From assembly GCF_964026585.1 (NCBI RefSeq), contig NZ_OZ032160.1, positions 496,001 to 560,000 on the forward strand: a stretch of DNA of 64,000 bases. Reading direction: 5' to 3'. The DNA comes from Candidatus Endowatersipora endosymbiont of Watersipora subatra. GTDB taxonomy: Bacteria > Pseudomonadota > Alphaproteobacteria > Rhizobiales > Rhizobiaceae. The position numbers and the translations under genes were made by a program. Shown here in pieces: positions 8,878 to 21,482 of the stretch. Position 1 is the stretch's first letter, and each line of letters opens with the position of its first letter. Below the pieces are notes generated by a model. The model saw only the letters and a list, made by a program, of their open reading frames with translations, was not told where the DNA came from and made no database searches.

Positions 8878-10140
8878 TCAAATCAGCATCATTTCGGGTC
8901 TTTCAATATAATGTTTAAAACAGGATACAAGCTCCCCTCCTAACATACCATCAATAGCACGGTGATCAAAAGAAAAGTTGACTGACATCATTGTCCCAAT
9001 AGCTAATTTGTTATCTTGAACAAAGGGTCGTTTTTCGCTTGCACCAATAGAAAGAATCGAGGCTTGAGGGGGATTAATAATTGAAGTAAATTCTCTAACT
9101 CCAAACATACCAAGATTGGAAACAGCTGTACAACCGCCTGAATATTCCTCCGGCCGTAATTGACGATTTCGTGCACGTGTTGCCATATCCTTGACCTCAC
9201 CTGAAATAACAGAAAGAGTTTTAATATCTGCCTGACGTATAGTAGGGGTAAATAATCCATCTTCTACAGAAACTGCAACGCCAACATCCACATGTTTATG
9301 AAAAATGCGTTCAGTCTCAGTCCAGGAAACATTGGCAAGAGGGACTTTTGTTAAAGCCGTAGCTAGAGCTTTAATAACAAAATCATTGATTGAAATTTTA
9401 TATAGAGGTTGATGATCATCTCCAATAGGAGATGCTATATTGAGCTCTTTCCGTAATGTGAGCAGATGATCTAACCTGCATTCGACCATAATAGAATAGA
9501 AAGGAATCGATATTGAACTCTCTGTTAGACGTTGAGCAATAGTTTTTCGCATATTGTCGTGCGTTCTCCTTTCAGAAATATTATCTTCTTTAAGGTGTGG
9601 AAGGGATGTGACAAGAGGAAGAGGACTGGGAACGCTCTCCTTTTCCCTAAGCGCATGATCTACATCTGACTTGATAATCCGCCCACGTGGACCCGAACCT
9701 ATTACATTATGGAGGTTGATCCCGCTCTTTTTAGCAAGGCGACGCGCTAATGGAGAGACCAAACGGAAGTCGCTGTCTCCTAGACGCTGTTCAGATTTGA
9801 CCTGCATTTGAGAATCAGAAATCATAGTTTCATCTTTATCAACGTCTAGAATAGGCATTTTGACAGTAGGGTCTATGATCACTGATAAAGGATCTTCTCC
9901 CTCTTCTGCCAAAATAGCAATAACCGTGTTGACTTTAACTCCAACCGAGCCTTCATCAACTAGAATCTGTGCAACAATCCCTTCATCGACCGTTTCGACT
10001 TCCATCGTAGCCTTATCTGTCTCTATTTCGGCGAGAACATCTCCAACGGATACGGTATCTCCAACTTTAACAATCCATTTACTCAAACTCCCTTCTTCCA
10101 TTGTTGGAGAGAGCGCTGGCATTCTAACGTGTACACTCAT
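8878..10140 (-). CDS. pdhC: Pyruvate dehydrogenase E2 (dihydrolipoyl acetyltransferase)
   Basis: Core of the pyruvate dehydrogenase complex; transfers acetyl groups from lipoate to CoA. The 420-aa protein has a single lipoyl domain (residues 1-80) with the modified lysine in EIETDKATME (Lys43). A hinge follows, then the E1/E3-binding domain around residues 126-162 (VSPLARRLAKKSGI...GPRGRI). The catalytic domain ends with the active-site FDHRAIDG. I chose the ATG at 10140, which has AGGAGA 8 bp upstream and matches the family N-terminus (MSVHVRMPALSPTMEEG). It follows pdhB after a 136-bp gap. Confidence 0.97.
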   Translation of the reverse strand: MSVHVRMPALSPTMEEGSLSKWIVKVGDTVSVGDVLAEIETDKATMEVETVDEGIVAQILVDEGSVGVKVNTVIAILAEEGEDPLSVIIDPTVKMPILDVDKDETMISDSQMQVKSEQRLGDSDFRLVSPLARRLAKKSGINLHNVIGSGPRGRIIKSDVDHALREKESVPSPLPLVTSLPHLKEDNISERRTHDNMRKTIAQRLTESSISIPFYSIMVECRLDHLLTLRKELNIASPIGDDHQPLYKISINDFVIKALATALTKVPLANVSWTETERIFHKHVDVGVAVSVEDGLFTPTIRQADIKTLSVISGEVKDMATRARNRQLRPEEYSGGCTAVSNLGMFGVREFTSIINPPQASILSIGASEKRPFVQDNKLAIGTMMSVNFSFDHRAIDGMLGGELVSCFKHYIERPEMMLI

Positions 10141-10276
10141 GTCTTTTCTCCTGCATGGATTCAACTTTCATGGGTATCAATGTTACTTACGAACTCGAAA
10201 ATATGAATCCTGACGATCACATTATAGAATCGAGGAGAATAAGGAGTTCGTTCAGGATAATTTAAATAGAAGATAG

Positions 10277-11350
10277 TCATTTATATGTGACCGCACGAAC
10301 TGATTCGATAATCTCGTCTACACTAGGTAAAGCTAGCTTTTCAAGATTAGCAGCATATGGCATTGGGACATCTTTACCCGTTACCCGAAGGACAGGTGCA
10401 TCCAGATAATCAAATGCATGATGCATGATTTGTGCCGCAATCTCAGCACCGATACCAGATTGTGGAAATCCCCCTTCAATAGTAACACAGCGATTAGTTT
10501 TGTAAATTGAAGATAACACGGATTCAATATCAAGAGGCCTAATGGTTCGAAGATCGACAATCTCTGCTGCAATACCAAATTCAGTCAAAATATTAGCGGC
10601 CTCTTCTGTATATCTCATCCCGATACCAAAGGTAACAAGTGTTACATCAGAACCTATTCGATGGATGCGTGCCTTACCAATAGGTAATACATAGTCATCA
10701 AGATCAGGAACATCAAAACTCTGATTATACAGAATTTCATTCTCTAAAAACACAACAGGATTGGGATCTCGAATGGCTGATTTTAACAAACCTTTCGCAT
10801 CGGCTGCTGAATAGGGTGCAATCACCTTCAAACCAGGAATATGACCATACCAAGCCGCATAACATTGAGAATGTTGAGCACCTACTCGCGATGCCGCCCC
10901 ATTAGGACCACGAAAAACTACTGGCACACTTACTTGACCACCTGACATATACAGGGTTTTTGCAGCTGAATTCACAATATGATCAATTGCCTGCATAGCA
11001 AAATTAAAGGTCATGAACTCTATGACTGGTCGTAACCCGACCATCGCTGAACCGGTTCCTAGTCCAGCAAAACCGTGTTCGGTAATAGGTGTATCTATAA
11101 CCCTTTTTTTACCAAACTCGTCCAGTAATCCCTGAGTAACTTTGTAGGCGCCTTGATATTCTGCAACTTCTTCTCCCATCACGAAGACTCGATCATCGCG
11201 ACGCATTTCTTCCGCCATCGCATCGCGTAGAGCTTCTCTAACGGTCATAGATGTATAGCTTGTTCCTATGAAACCATCAGGATCTTTTAATCCTTGCTTT
11301 TGTCCCTTCACTTGATCCTCACTACCGTATCCTCTTTTTCGACCATCCAC
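10277..11350 (-). CDS. pdhB: Pyruvate dehydrogenase E1 beta subunit
   Basis: Beta chain of the thiamine-diphosphate-dependent pyruvate decarboxylase (E1). Typical motifs are [47 protein letters not shown] and [14 protein letters not shown]. The catalytic part starts near residue 33. In many alphaproteobacteria this subunit carries an N-terminal lipoyl domain. Here there is only a 32-residue hydrophilic leader ([20 protein letters not shown]...), which may be the remnant of its linker. The start (GTG at 11350) is 26 bp after the pdhA stop; an in-frame TGA lies 18 bp upstream of it. Confidence 0.96.
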   Translation of the reverse strand: MDGRKRGYGSEDQVKGQKQGLKDPDGFIGTSYTSMTVREALRDAMAEEMRRDDRVFVMGEEVAEYQGAYKVTQGLLDEFGKKRVIDTPITEHGFAGLGTGSAMVGLRPVIEFMTFNFAMQAIDHIVNSAAKTLYMSGGQVSVPVVFRGPNGAASRVGAQHSQCYAAWYGHIPGLKVIAPYSAADAKGLLKSAIRDPNPVVFLENEILYNQSFDVPDLDDYVLPIGKARIHRIGSDVTLVTFGIGMRYTEEAANILTEFGIAAEIVDLRTIRPLDIESVLSSIYKTNRCVTIEGGFPQSGIGAEIAAQIMHHAFDYLDAPVLRVTGKDVPMPYAANLEKLALPSVDEIIESVRAVTYK

Positions 11351-11376
11351 TTTGCGAGAAGCACCTCAGACATGAA

Positions 11377-12420
11377 TCATGATCCAGCTGGTTCACTCAG
11401 AATATCAGTGTAAAGTTCACTTGGATCGGGCTCTTGATCGCCTTGGGCAAGCTCTGCAGCTTTGGCTATGACTAAGCGAATGTCCTTATCTATCCCCCTT
11501 AACATCTCTTCAGTTGACCATTTTTTTTCTTGAATACGCTGCTTAACTCGCTCAATCGGGTCATTTTCTGCTCGCATTCTTTGTACCTCATCTCTAGTCC
11601 GATATTTTCCTGGATCCGACATTGAATGACCACGATAGCGATATGTTTGCATATCAAGTATAATGGGGCCGTTACCATCACGACACCATTTAATAGAAAC
11701 TTCTCCTGCTGCTTGAACGGCCCGTAAATCCATACCATCTACTTCAATACCAGGAATATTGAAAGAAGAACCTCGTCGTGAAAATTCTGTTAAAGCAGAA
11801 GAACGAGAAACTGATGTCCCCATGGCATATTTATTATTTTCAATTATATAAACAACAGGTAAACTCCAAAGTTTAGCCATATTAAAACTCTCATAGACTT
11901 GGCCCTGATTAGAAGCACCATCTCCTAAATAAGTTAAGCAAACCTTTCTATTTTCGAGGTAATGATTACTAAATGCAATACCAGTCCCCAGTGAAACCTG
12001 GGCACCAACAATGCCATGACCACCATAAAAGTTTTTTTCTTTTGAAAACATATGCATTGACCCTCCCTTACCTCGTGAGTAGCCACTTCTTCTTCCAGTT
12101 AATTCTGCCATCACACCGTTTGGATTCATCCCACAAGCAAGCATATGACCATGATCACGATAGGCAGTAATGACCTGATCACCATCAGTTAATGCATTTT
12201 GCATTCCAACAACAATTGCCTCTTGTCCTATATACAGATGACAAAACCCACCAATTAATCCCATTCCATAAAGCTGACTTGCTTTCTCTTCAAACCGCCG
12301 GATCAACAGCATTTGCCGATAACCAAACAGTTCTTGAGACTTTGTAAAAGCAAGTGGTAAGGGCGCGGGAATAATCCCACCTTTTTCTTTTAAGATGGAT
12401 ATCGACTGGGCCGTTGTCAC
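11377..12420 (-). CDS. pdhA: Pyruvate dehydrogenase E1 alpha subunit
   Basis: Thiamine-diphosphate-binding alpha chain of E1. The 347-aa protein shows RRFEEKASQLYGMGLIGGF, HLYIGQEA and AYRDHGHMLACG. The thiamine/Mg motif is GDGASNQGQVYESFNMA, ending in IENNKYAMGTS, and the phosphorylation-loop-like YRYRGHSMSDP is present. The C-terminus (LAQGDQEPDPSELYTDI) is typical of alphaproteobacteria. It lies first in a pdhA-pdhB-pdhC-lpd series and follows eno and ftsB, as in related genomes. Confidence 0.97.
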   Translation of the reverse strand: MTTAQSISILKEKGGIIPAPLPLAFTKSQELFGYRQMLLIRRFEEKASQLYGMGLIGGFCHLYIGQEAIVVGMQNALTDGDQVITAYRDHGHMLACGMNPNGVMAELTGRRSGYSRGKGGSMHMFSKEKNFYGGHGIVGAQVSLGTGIAFSNHYLENRKVCLTYLGDGASNQGQVYESFNMAKLWSLPVVYIIENNKYAMGTSVSRSSALTEFSRRGSSFNIPGIEVDGMDLRAVQAAGEVSIKWCRDGNGPIILDMQTYRYRGHSMSDPGKYRTRDEVQRMRAENDPIERVKQRIQEKKWSTEEMLRGIDKDIRLVIAKAAELAQGDQEPDPSELYTDILSEPAGS

Positions 12421-12602
12421 GTGAAGACTCCGATCCTTATCTTAGAATCATCAATCTCATTATCGATGATAGGGTTCCTTTCGCAATCCTTCGTGAAAAT
12501 GAAAATTGTTCTCGGAAGAGAATTGGAAGGAAAGATATCACTATCAAAACTAAGCATGCTCTTTTCTAGTTTTCAAGTTAATTTTCATGATGAAACCATA
12601 AT

Positions 12603-12917
12603 TCAGTTAAGCCCAATTATAGCCACCTCATCTTGACGTAACATATTAAGTTGTGAGCGTATATATTGATCAACCATGTCTTTTTCCATGCTACCATCAC
12701 GTAGAAGAGCAATTCTTTTTTCTAATGCTTTGCACCTACGAATCTTTTTCTCAATTTTAAGCTCTAGCTCAGCAATGCGGAGGTCCATAAGACAAAGAGA
12801 GCGCAAACCATGTGGTCCATTAATAGCATGAAATCCAAAATAACTAAGCATCATTAGAGTCATAACAGGAGAAAGAAATCTACTCCAAAAATGTTTTTTT
12901 GTAGAATGAACCGCCAT
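12603..12917 (-). CDS. ftsB: Septum formation initiator FtsB/DivIC-like protein
   Basis: Small bitopic cell-division protein that links FtsL and FtsQ at the septum. The product (104 aa from the ATG at 12917; 112 aa from a GTG at 12941) has one membrane helix near the N-terminus (about residues 15-34). A charged coiled-coil follows (LRIAELELKIEKKIRRCKALEKRIALLRDGS), and then the family's YIRSQLNMLRQDEVAII region. The location between eno and pdhA is the standard alphaproteobacterial one, which supports the weak sequence similarity. Confidence 0.85.
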   Translation of the reverse strand: MAVHSTKKHFWSRFLSPVMTLMMLSYFGFHAINGPHGLRSLCLMDLRIAELELKIEKKIRRCKALEKRIALLRDGSMEKDMVDQYIRSQLNMLRQDEVAIIGLN

Positions 12918-12955
12918 GGGAAGAAATAAACTATATAACACGAAATTCGCATCGT

Positions 12956-16323
<3,368 letters not shown>

Positions 16324-16580
16324 TGAATTCAAACCCCGTCAGTAAGACTAATAATGGAAAAAGAAATTACCGAAAGTGTCAAAGATTGTATTTCATTCCA
16401 ATCACTGATTCTCATAGAGTTAGTATGACCAGCCTCTTGGAGAGATTGAGGTTAAACAGGCCCTTGAGTCTCCAACGATCACAAGATGCTTTTGAATAGA
16501 GAAACAAGATTCTGTCCTTTTTTTCTAACAAAAAATGAATATTTAATTGAAGAATATTCGTTGGGCTTTGTCGCTCATGC

Positions 16581-16865
16581 TCATGAAGTTTTCTCTAAAT
16601 GGAATTGCTTGATTAAGTCTAATACATCTGAATTCCATTTTGGTATTGATGTTGAATGAGACTGGAATTGAGAAAGGGAAAGATTAGGATTCTTCATTAA
16701 TTGTTCAAGCTGATCGAGATGATCATCATTTAATATTGCAATGGTCTGATTTACAAAATGACCTAGAATATAGTCGAATTCACATGTACCAAGATGCCAA
16801 GCACGGTACAAAATTCGTTTACGTCGATGATCCAAATCAGAACTGCTCCGTATCATTGTTTTCAC
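16581..16865 (-). CDS. sdhE: SdhE / SDHAF2-like succinate dehydrogenase assembly factor
   Basis: Assists covalent attachment of FAD to succinate dehydrogenase subunit A. The 94-aa protein has the family pattern RRKRILYRAWHLGTCEFDY and the acidic helical C-terminus. The conserved RGxxE motif needed for flavinylation in characterised members is changed: the position reads LGTCE, so the arginine is replaced by leucine while glycine and glutamate stay. The location next to mfd is the normal alphaproteobacterial one (recG-sdhE-mfd), although recG is missing. Identity is well supported; activity is less sure. Confidence 0.87.
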   Translation of the reverse strand: MKTMIRSSSDLDHRRKRILYRAWHLGTCEFDYILGHFVNQTIAILNDDHLDQLEQLMKNPNLSLSQFQSHSTSIPKWNSDVLDLIKQFHLEKTS

Positions 16866-17067
16866 AAGGATAATCCCACTTTTGTGTTATCTCTTAATCA
16901 TCTGAGTACATTTTGATGAAAGACTAGTCCATTACTAGGTGATCACTGACTCATACCCAACTGAAAAAGAAAATGCCAACAGTAATCATTTTTTTTCAGT
17001 GGAGACTTTATGGATCCATGTTAAAGCTACTTCTCATGGAAGAGGGAAAGTTTGAAGATGAGATTCA

Positions 17068-17769
17068 TTAAGATTCCTTATCTTTAGGCACAGATTGATT
17101 CTTAGTACCTTTAAATTCAGGAGAGACAAGACCAGCAGAAATGACAAGTTTAGCAGCTTCTTCAACTGTCATATCTAATTGAATAACATCCTTGGTTGGA
17201 ACGAATAATAAAAACCCTGAAGTCGGGTTTGGCGTAGTCGGAAGAAATACGCTTATTGTTTTTTCTGCCTTATCTTCTAATCTTTCTTGTATTTCACCGA
17301 GAGTATCGGTTGCAACAAAGGCAAGAACCCATAAGCCACGACGTGGATATTCAATCAAGACAACATTTTTCAAAATGTTAGCATTATCTCTAAAAACCAT
17401 CTCGAATATCTGCTTCAACGCAGAGTAAACATTCCGAATAACAGGCATTCTAGACATCAAAAATTCACCATAAGAAACAATCGATCGACCGATCAGATTG
17501 GCTGTCATAAAGCCAACAATCGTGATTATGATAATCGCAACAATAAGACCGAAACCAGGAATGCTGACATCAAAATAAGAGTCGGGGTTATAGATATCTG
17601 GAAGATAAGGTTTGACCCAGCTATCAACCCATTGAACAAGCGTCCATGTTAGATAGGTAGTAATAGCAAGCGGCGCACAAATGACTAACCCCGTAAAGAA
17701 ATAATTACGAAGACGAGCCGCAGAAGATATCTTGGAGGCTCTTGGATATTTTTTTCGTTCTCTTAGCAC
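17068..17769 (-). CDS. DUF502 family membrane protein
   Basis: Two-helix inner-membrane protein of unknown function found in many proteobacteria and in plants. The 233-aa product has helices at about residues 24-48 and 70-96. Family stretches are RLRNYFFTGLVICAPLAITT, GFGLIVAI, SRMPVIRNVYSALKQI and the C-terminal LPTTPNPTSGFLLFVP. The start codon is a GTG. In related genomes it lies between glmS and recG; here glmS is upstream as expected, but recG does not follow. Confidence 0.9.
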   Translation of the reverse strand: MLRERKKYPRASKISSAARLRNYFFTGLVICAPLAITTYLTWTLVQWVDSWVKPYLPDIYNPDSYFDVSIPGFGLIVAIIIITIVGFMTANLIGRSIVSYGEFLMSRMPVIRNVYSALKQIFEMVFRDNANILKNVVLIEYPRRGLWVLAFVATDTLGEIQERLEDKAEKTISVFLPTTPNPTSGFLLFVPTKDVIQLDMTVEEAAKLVISAGLVSPEFKGTKNQSVPKDKES

Positions 17770-17812
17770 AAGTAATTACACGTCTCTATTATCTCAATCA
17801 TCTCAGGTGATA

Positions 17813-17843
17813 GAGTAGAATTTTCAAAAATAAACTTCTACTC
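17813..17843. repeat. Perfect 8-bp inverted repeat at the 3' end of glmS
   Basis: GAGTAGAA (17813-17820) and TTCTACTC (17836-17843) form a perfect hairpin with a 15-nt loop. It overlaps the glmS stop codon. There is no T-run after it on the minus strand, so it is at best a weak terminator or an RNA 3'-end structure. Confidence 0.45.
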
Positions 17844-19664
17844 CACAGTTACTGATTTAGCTAGGTTTCTAGGTTGATCAATATCTGTTCCCATTATCAC
17901 TGCTGTATGATAGGCTAACATCTGGACTGGTAAAGAATAAACAATTGGTGTTGCAATTTCTGGCATATCTGGCATAATAATTTTCTTATCTAAATCTAGA
18001 CCGCATTCGGATGCGCCGCGTTTGTTTGTGATCAGGATAATCTCTCCTCCTCTAGCAACAACTTCCTGCATATTGGATACTGTTTTTTCATATATATGAT
18101 CATAAGGAGCAATCACTATAATTGGCATTTCCTCATTAATGAGGGCAATGGGCCCATGCTTTAATTCACCTGCCGCATAGCCTTCCGCATGAATATAAGA
18201 AAGTTCTTTTAACTTCAAAGCACCCTCAAGTGCTAGAGGATAATTAGTGTCACGCCCAAGATAGAGAACGTGTTTTTTATGAGCTAAACTATGGGCGATT
18301 TTAACAATTTCATGTTCTAACTTTAAGACCTCATAGGCAAGGTGAGGAATTTCAGATAATTCGCGAACAAACTGCTTCTCTCTTATTCGATCGATGTGAC
18401 CACGCCTGACACCAGCGATGATTGACAAGATAGCAAGTACAGATAACTGACACGTGAAAGCCTTTGTTGATGCCACAGAAATTTCTGGTCCTGCAAGTGT
18501 TGAAACCACAAAGTTAGATGAACGTGCAATTGTGGATTCCTTGACATTAACGATCGCTGCCAAATTCTGACCCTGCTCTTCGCAAAATTTCAAACTTGCA
18601 AGTGTATCAGCAGTCTCACCAGATTGAGAAATAAAAATAGACAAACCACCAGGAGACATAGGTATATTACGATAACGAAATTCAGAAGCAATATCGATCT
18701 CAACAGGGAGTCGAGCGTGTCGTTCAAACCAATATTTTGAAATAAGACCTGCGAGAAACGCAGTACCACAGGCTGTAATGAACAACCGATCTAGATGAGT
18801 AAAGGGGGGCAAGTTCTCTTTGCTCAGATCGACCCTCTCTTCGTTAAAATCGATATAGCTAGAAAGTGTATGACCAATAACCTCAGGTTGTTCATAAATT
18901 TCTTTCAGCATGAAATGACGGTAACTACCTTTTTCCACCTTCAAAGAGGATCCTAAAGACACTTGCTCATTACGACTCACAAGGTTACGATGCATATCAA
19001 ATATTTCAGCAGATTGGGATTTTATGATCGCCCAGTCTCCATCATCAAGATATGTAATTCGATTTGTAAAAGGTGCAAGCGCCACGGCATCTGAACCTAG
19101 ATACATTTCTTTTTCACCATAACCTATTGCTAACGGAGGGCCTCTGCGACCTGCAACCATTAAATTATCTTCACCTTCAAAAACAAGAGCAAGAGCAAAA
19201 GCTCCATGCAAGCGAAGGAGTGCCTGATAAGCCGCTTCTTTAGGGGTTAGCCCTTTCTTTAAACCACTGGAGACAAGATGGGCGATTACCTCTGTGTCTG
19301 TTTGAGAAGAAAATGAAAAACCTTCATACTCTAGCTCAAATCTTAATTCGCGAAAATTTTCAATAATACCATTGTGAACAACCGCTACACCTTCTGAAAA
19401 ATGAGGATGAGCATTGTCCGTAATGGGTGCACCATGGGTTGCCCAGCGTATGTGACCAATGCCAATTGTTCCTCGCAAAGGACATGCTTTGAGTAGCTTT
19501 TCTAGATTAATCAGCTTCCCTTCAGATCGTCTTCTCTCGAGAGATCCTTCTTGAAGAGTCGCAATACCAGCTGAATCATAACCGCGATATTCAAGGTGTT
19601 TCAAAGCATGAAGAATCAAAGAAGAAACCGGGCGAGCACTCACAATACCAATAATTCCACACAT
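17838..19664 (-). CDS. glmS: Glutamine-fructose-6-phosphate aminotransferase (isomerizing)
   Basis: First committed step of UDP-GlcNAc synthesis: fructose 6-phosphate plus glutamine gives glucosamine 6-phosphate. The 608-aa protein begins MCGIIGIV, exposing the nucleophilic Cys2 after Met removal. It has the glutaminase motifs GHIRWATHGAP and HNGIIENFRELR. Two SIS sugar-isomerase domains follow (ITACGTAFLAG and FISQSGETADTLA; YLGRDTNYPLALEGALKLKE). The C-terminal tail PRNLAKSVTVE is canonical. It probably works with the adjacent glmU in cell-wall precursor supply. Confidence 0.98.
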   Translation of the reverse strand: MCGIIGIVSARPVSSLILHALKHLEYRGYDSAGIATLQEGSLERRRSEGKLINLEKLLKACPLRGTIGIGHIRWATHGAPITDNAHPHFSEGVAVVHNGIIENFRELRFELEYEGFSFSSQTDTEVIAHLVSSGLKKGLTPKEAAYQALLRLHGAFALALVFEGEDNLMVAGRRGPPLAIGYGEKEMYLGSDAVALAPFTNRITYLDDGDWAIIKSQSAEIFDMHRNLVSRNEQVSLGSSLKVEKGSYRHFMLKEIYEQPEVIGHTLSSYIDFNEERVDLSKENLPPFTHLDRLFITACGTAFLAGLISKYWFERHARLPVEIDIASEFRYRNIPMSPGGLSIFISQSGETADTLASLKFCEEQGQNLAAIVNVKESTIARSSNFVVSTLAGPEISVASTKAFTCQLSVLAILSIIAGVRRGHIDRIREKQFVRELSEIPHLAYEVLKLEHEIVKIAHSLAHKKHVLYLGRDTNYPLALEGALKLKELSYIHAEGYAAGELKHGPIALINEEMPIIVIAPYDHIYEKTVSNMQEVVARGGEIILITNKRGASECGLDLDKKIIMPDMPEIATPIVYSLPVQMLAYHTAVIMGTDIDQPRNLAKSVTVE

Positions 19665-19795
19665 CTAATTTTGACCTTTAAATTTTAGAGTTAGTTAAAT
19701 TGGTTTTCTTCAAAAAATCTTTGTCTGCTAAACATGAAAGAGTCTTAAGAATTAGGTTAGTCGTTTCAAATCAGTTTGAACAAGTAGCGAACAAT

Positions 19796-21145
19796 TTATG
19801 ATCTGAATTTCTTAGCTTTATTGCGGTTGCGCAAGAATTTAGCATAGCCTTCTTTATTGATCTGATCATTGCGTTCAATTGCGAGTGTGTCTTCAGAAAC
19901 ATCCTTATAAATTATACTTCCTGCACCTGTATTAGAACGAGATCCAACTTTAAGAGGGGCAACTAGTGAAGTGTTGGATCCAATAAATACATCTTCGCCA
20001 ATAACTGTTTTGTATTTGCTATATCCATCATAATTGCAAGTAATTGTTCCTGCCCCTACATTGGTCCTGCTCCCAATCTCAGAATCCCCGACATAAGAAA
20101 GATGATTAATCTTTGCATAAGGCCCCACATAAGTCGTTTTTGTTTCTACAAAGCATCCAACTCTGACTCCTTCATCAATCCGTGTATCAGAGCGCAAACG
20201 AGCATAAGGCCCAATCACTGCATTCGAACCTACACGAGCACCTTCCAGATAGCTGAAGGCACGAATTTTGGCACCAGACATAACTAATACATTTTCTCCA
20301 AAAATAACATTTGGTTCGATGGTAACATCAGGATAAACAACAGTATCATGAGATAAAACAACAGTATCAGGTGCAGACATTGAAACCCCTGACATCAACA
20401 ATTCTCTCCGGCGACGGAATTGCCATCTCTGCTCAGCATGAGCAAGCTGAACACGGTCATTAACACCAAGTATTTCTTCTTCGTCAACATCAAGTGCATG
20501 GACACGCAATCCCATATTAATGCCAACTTCTACAGCATCAGTAAGATAATATTCCTTTTGAGAATTGTTTTTTTTTATTTCCTCGAGGATATCGAGGATA
20601 TATGGGAATTTAAAAATCATTATCCCACTGTTGCAGTAGGTTATTTTTTTTTCTTTCTCTGATGCATTCTTGTGCTCTATGATGGAAGTTAATTTTCCCC
20701 CTTGCATGACCATTCTCCCATATCCAAATGGTTTGCAAGTTTCAAATCCCAGAACAGATAAATCTGAACCTTGAGCTACAGACTTTCTTGCACGATTAAT
20801 TGTATTTGGTGTAATCAAGGGGACATCCCCATAAAGAATCAGAACCTCATTAAAATTACTGCTCATTAATTCACGTGCAGCAAGAACAGCATGGGCCGTT
20901 CCCAATCGTTCATTTTGAATGTGTATTGTTGACATTTCATTTGCCCGACGAGCACATTCGCCTACGAGCTCCGATTTTTCTCCAACAACAACAGCAGTAT
21001 GACTAATACCAGCTAGCTTTGCCGATCTAATAACATGAGCTACCATTGGTAATCCTGCAATCGGATGAAGAACCTTGGGTAGGTCTGACTTCATACGTTT
21101 TCCATCTCCGGCAGCTAAAATAACAGCCAAACAATCTGTGCTCAT
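19796..21145 (-). CDS. glmU: Bifunctional UDP-GlcNAc pyrophosphorylase / glucosamine-1-phosphate acetyltransferase
   Basis: Makes UDP-GlcNAc from glucosamine 1-phosphate in two steps. The N-terminal half has the nucleotidyltransferase signature ILAAGDGKRMKSDLPKVLH and GTAHAV. The C-terminal half is a left-handed beta helix of hexapeptide repeats with the acetyl-CoA region VGAGTITCNYDGYSKYKT. The length is 449 aa. I chose the ATG at 21145, which has TTAGG 9 bp upstream and matches the family N-terminus; the TTG at 21160 adds five residues. It is 131 bp upstream of glmS, both on the minus strand. Confidence 0.98.
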   Translation of the reverse strand: MSTDCLAVILAAGDGKRMKSDLPKVLHPIAGLPMVAHVIRSAKLAGISHTAVVVGEKSELVGECARRANEMSTIHIQNERLGTAHAVLAARELMSSNFNEVLILYGDVPLITPNTINRARKSVAQGSDLSVLGFETCKPFGYGRMVMQGGKLTSIIEHKNASEKEKKITYCNSGIMIFKFPYILDILEEIKKNNSQKEYYLTDAVEVGINMGLRVHALDVDEEEILGVNDRVQLAHAEQRWQFRRRRELLMSGVSMSAPDTVVLSHDTVVYPDVTIEPNVIFGENVLVMSGAKIRAFSYLEGARVGSNAVIGPYARLRSDTRIDEGVRVGCFVETKTTYVGPYAKINHLSYVGDSEIGSRTNVGAGTITCNYDGYSKYKTVIGEDVFIGSNTSLVAPLKVGSRSNTGAGSIIYKDVSEDTLAIERNDQINKEGYAKFLRNRNKAKKFRS

Positions 21146-21482
21146 ACAATAACCTAACAAAAGGATCTAAACCAGAAAGACCTAAAAGACCTAGATGTTA
21201 ATTCCAATCCTTATTCAAAGAAATGAGTATCAATTGATCATTTCATGGATTGATTTTCTGATCAGAAGAAAAAATTATTCAGACAACTATCCTCTTTTAA
21301 TTCTATAAAAGTCATTCATCAAGTCGGCATATAAGGGGAATATGCGATCACCTTAGATATATCATTTTAGATCTCTCTAAAATGCATAACGGTACTGACT
21401 TGACTTTCTTTCTTTAACATGGCCAAAGACATCATGATCATGATAGTACCTGACTGTGCAACAAATTTTTTAGGAACTCTTT
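21146..21482. promoter_or_regulatory. Divergent glmU/aspS intergenic region with a 14-bp palindrome
   Basis: About 340 bp between divergent genes. It must hold both promoters, but I could not place convincing -35/-10 pairs. A perfect palindrome ATCATGATCATGAT lies at 21431-21444, about 40 bp before the aspS start, and could be an operator. An AGGAA ribosome-binding site sits 7 bp before the aspS ATG. Confidence 0.4.

Noticed and set aside
12421-12636. 71-aa plus-strand frame between pdhA and ftsB
   Set aside because: No similarity seen, overlaps ftsB on the other strand, and lies in a promoter gap.
16333-16580. Possible leftover of the Mfd N-terminus
   Set aside because: The in-frame stop and lack of any UvrB-like motif leave nothing to support a remnant.
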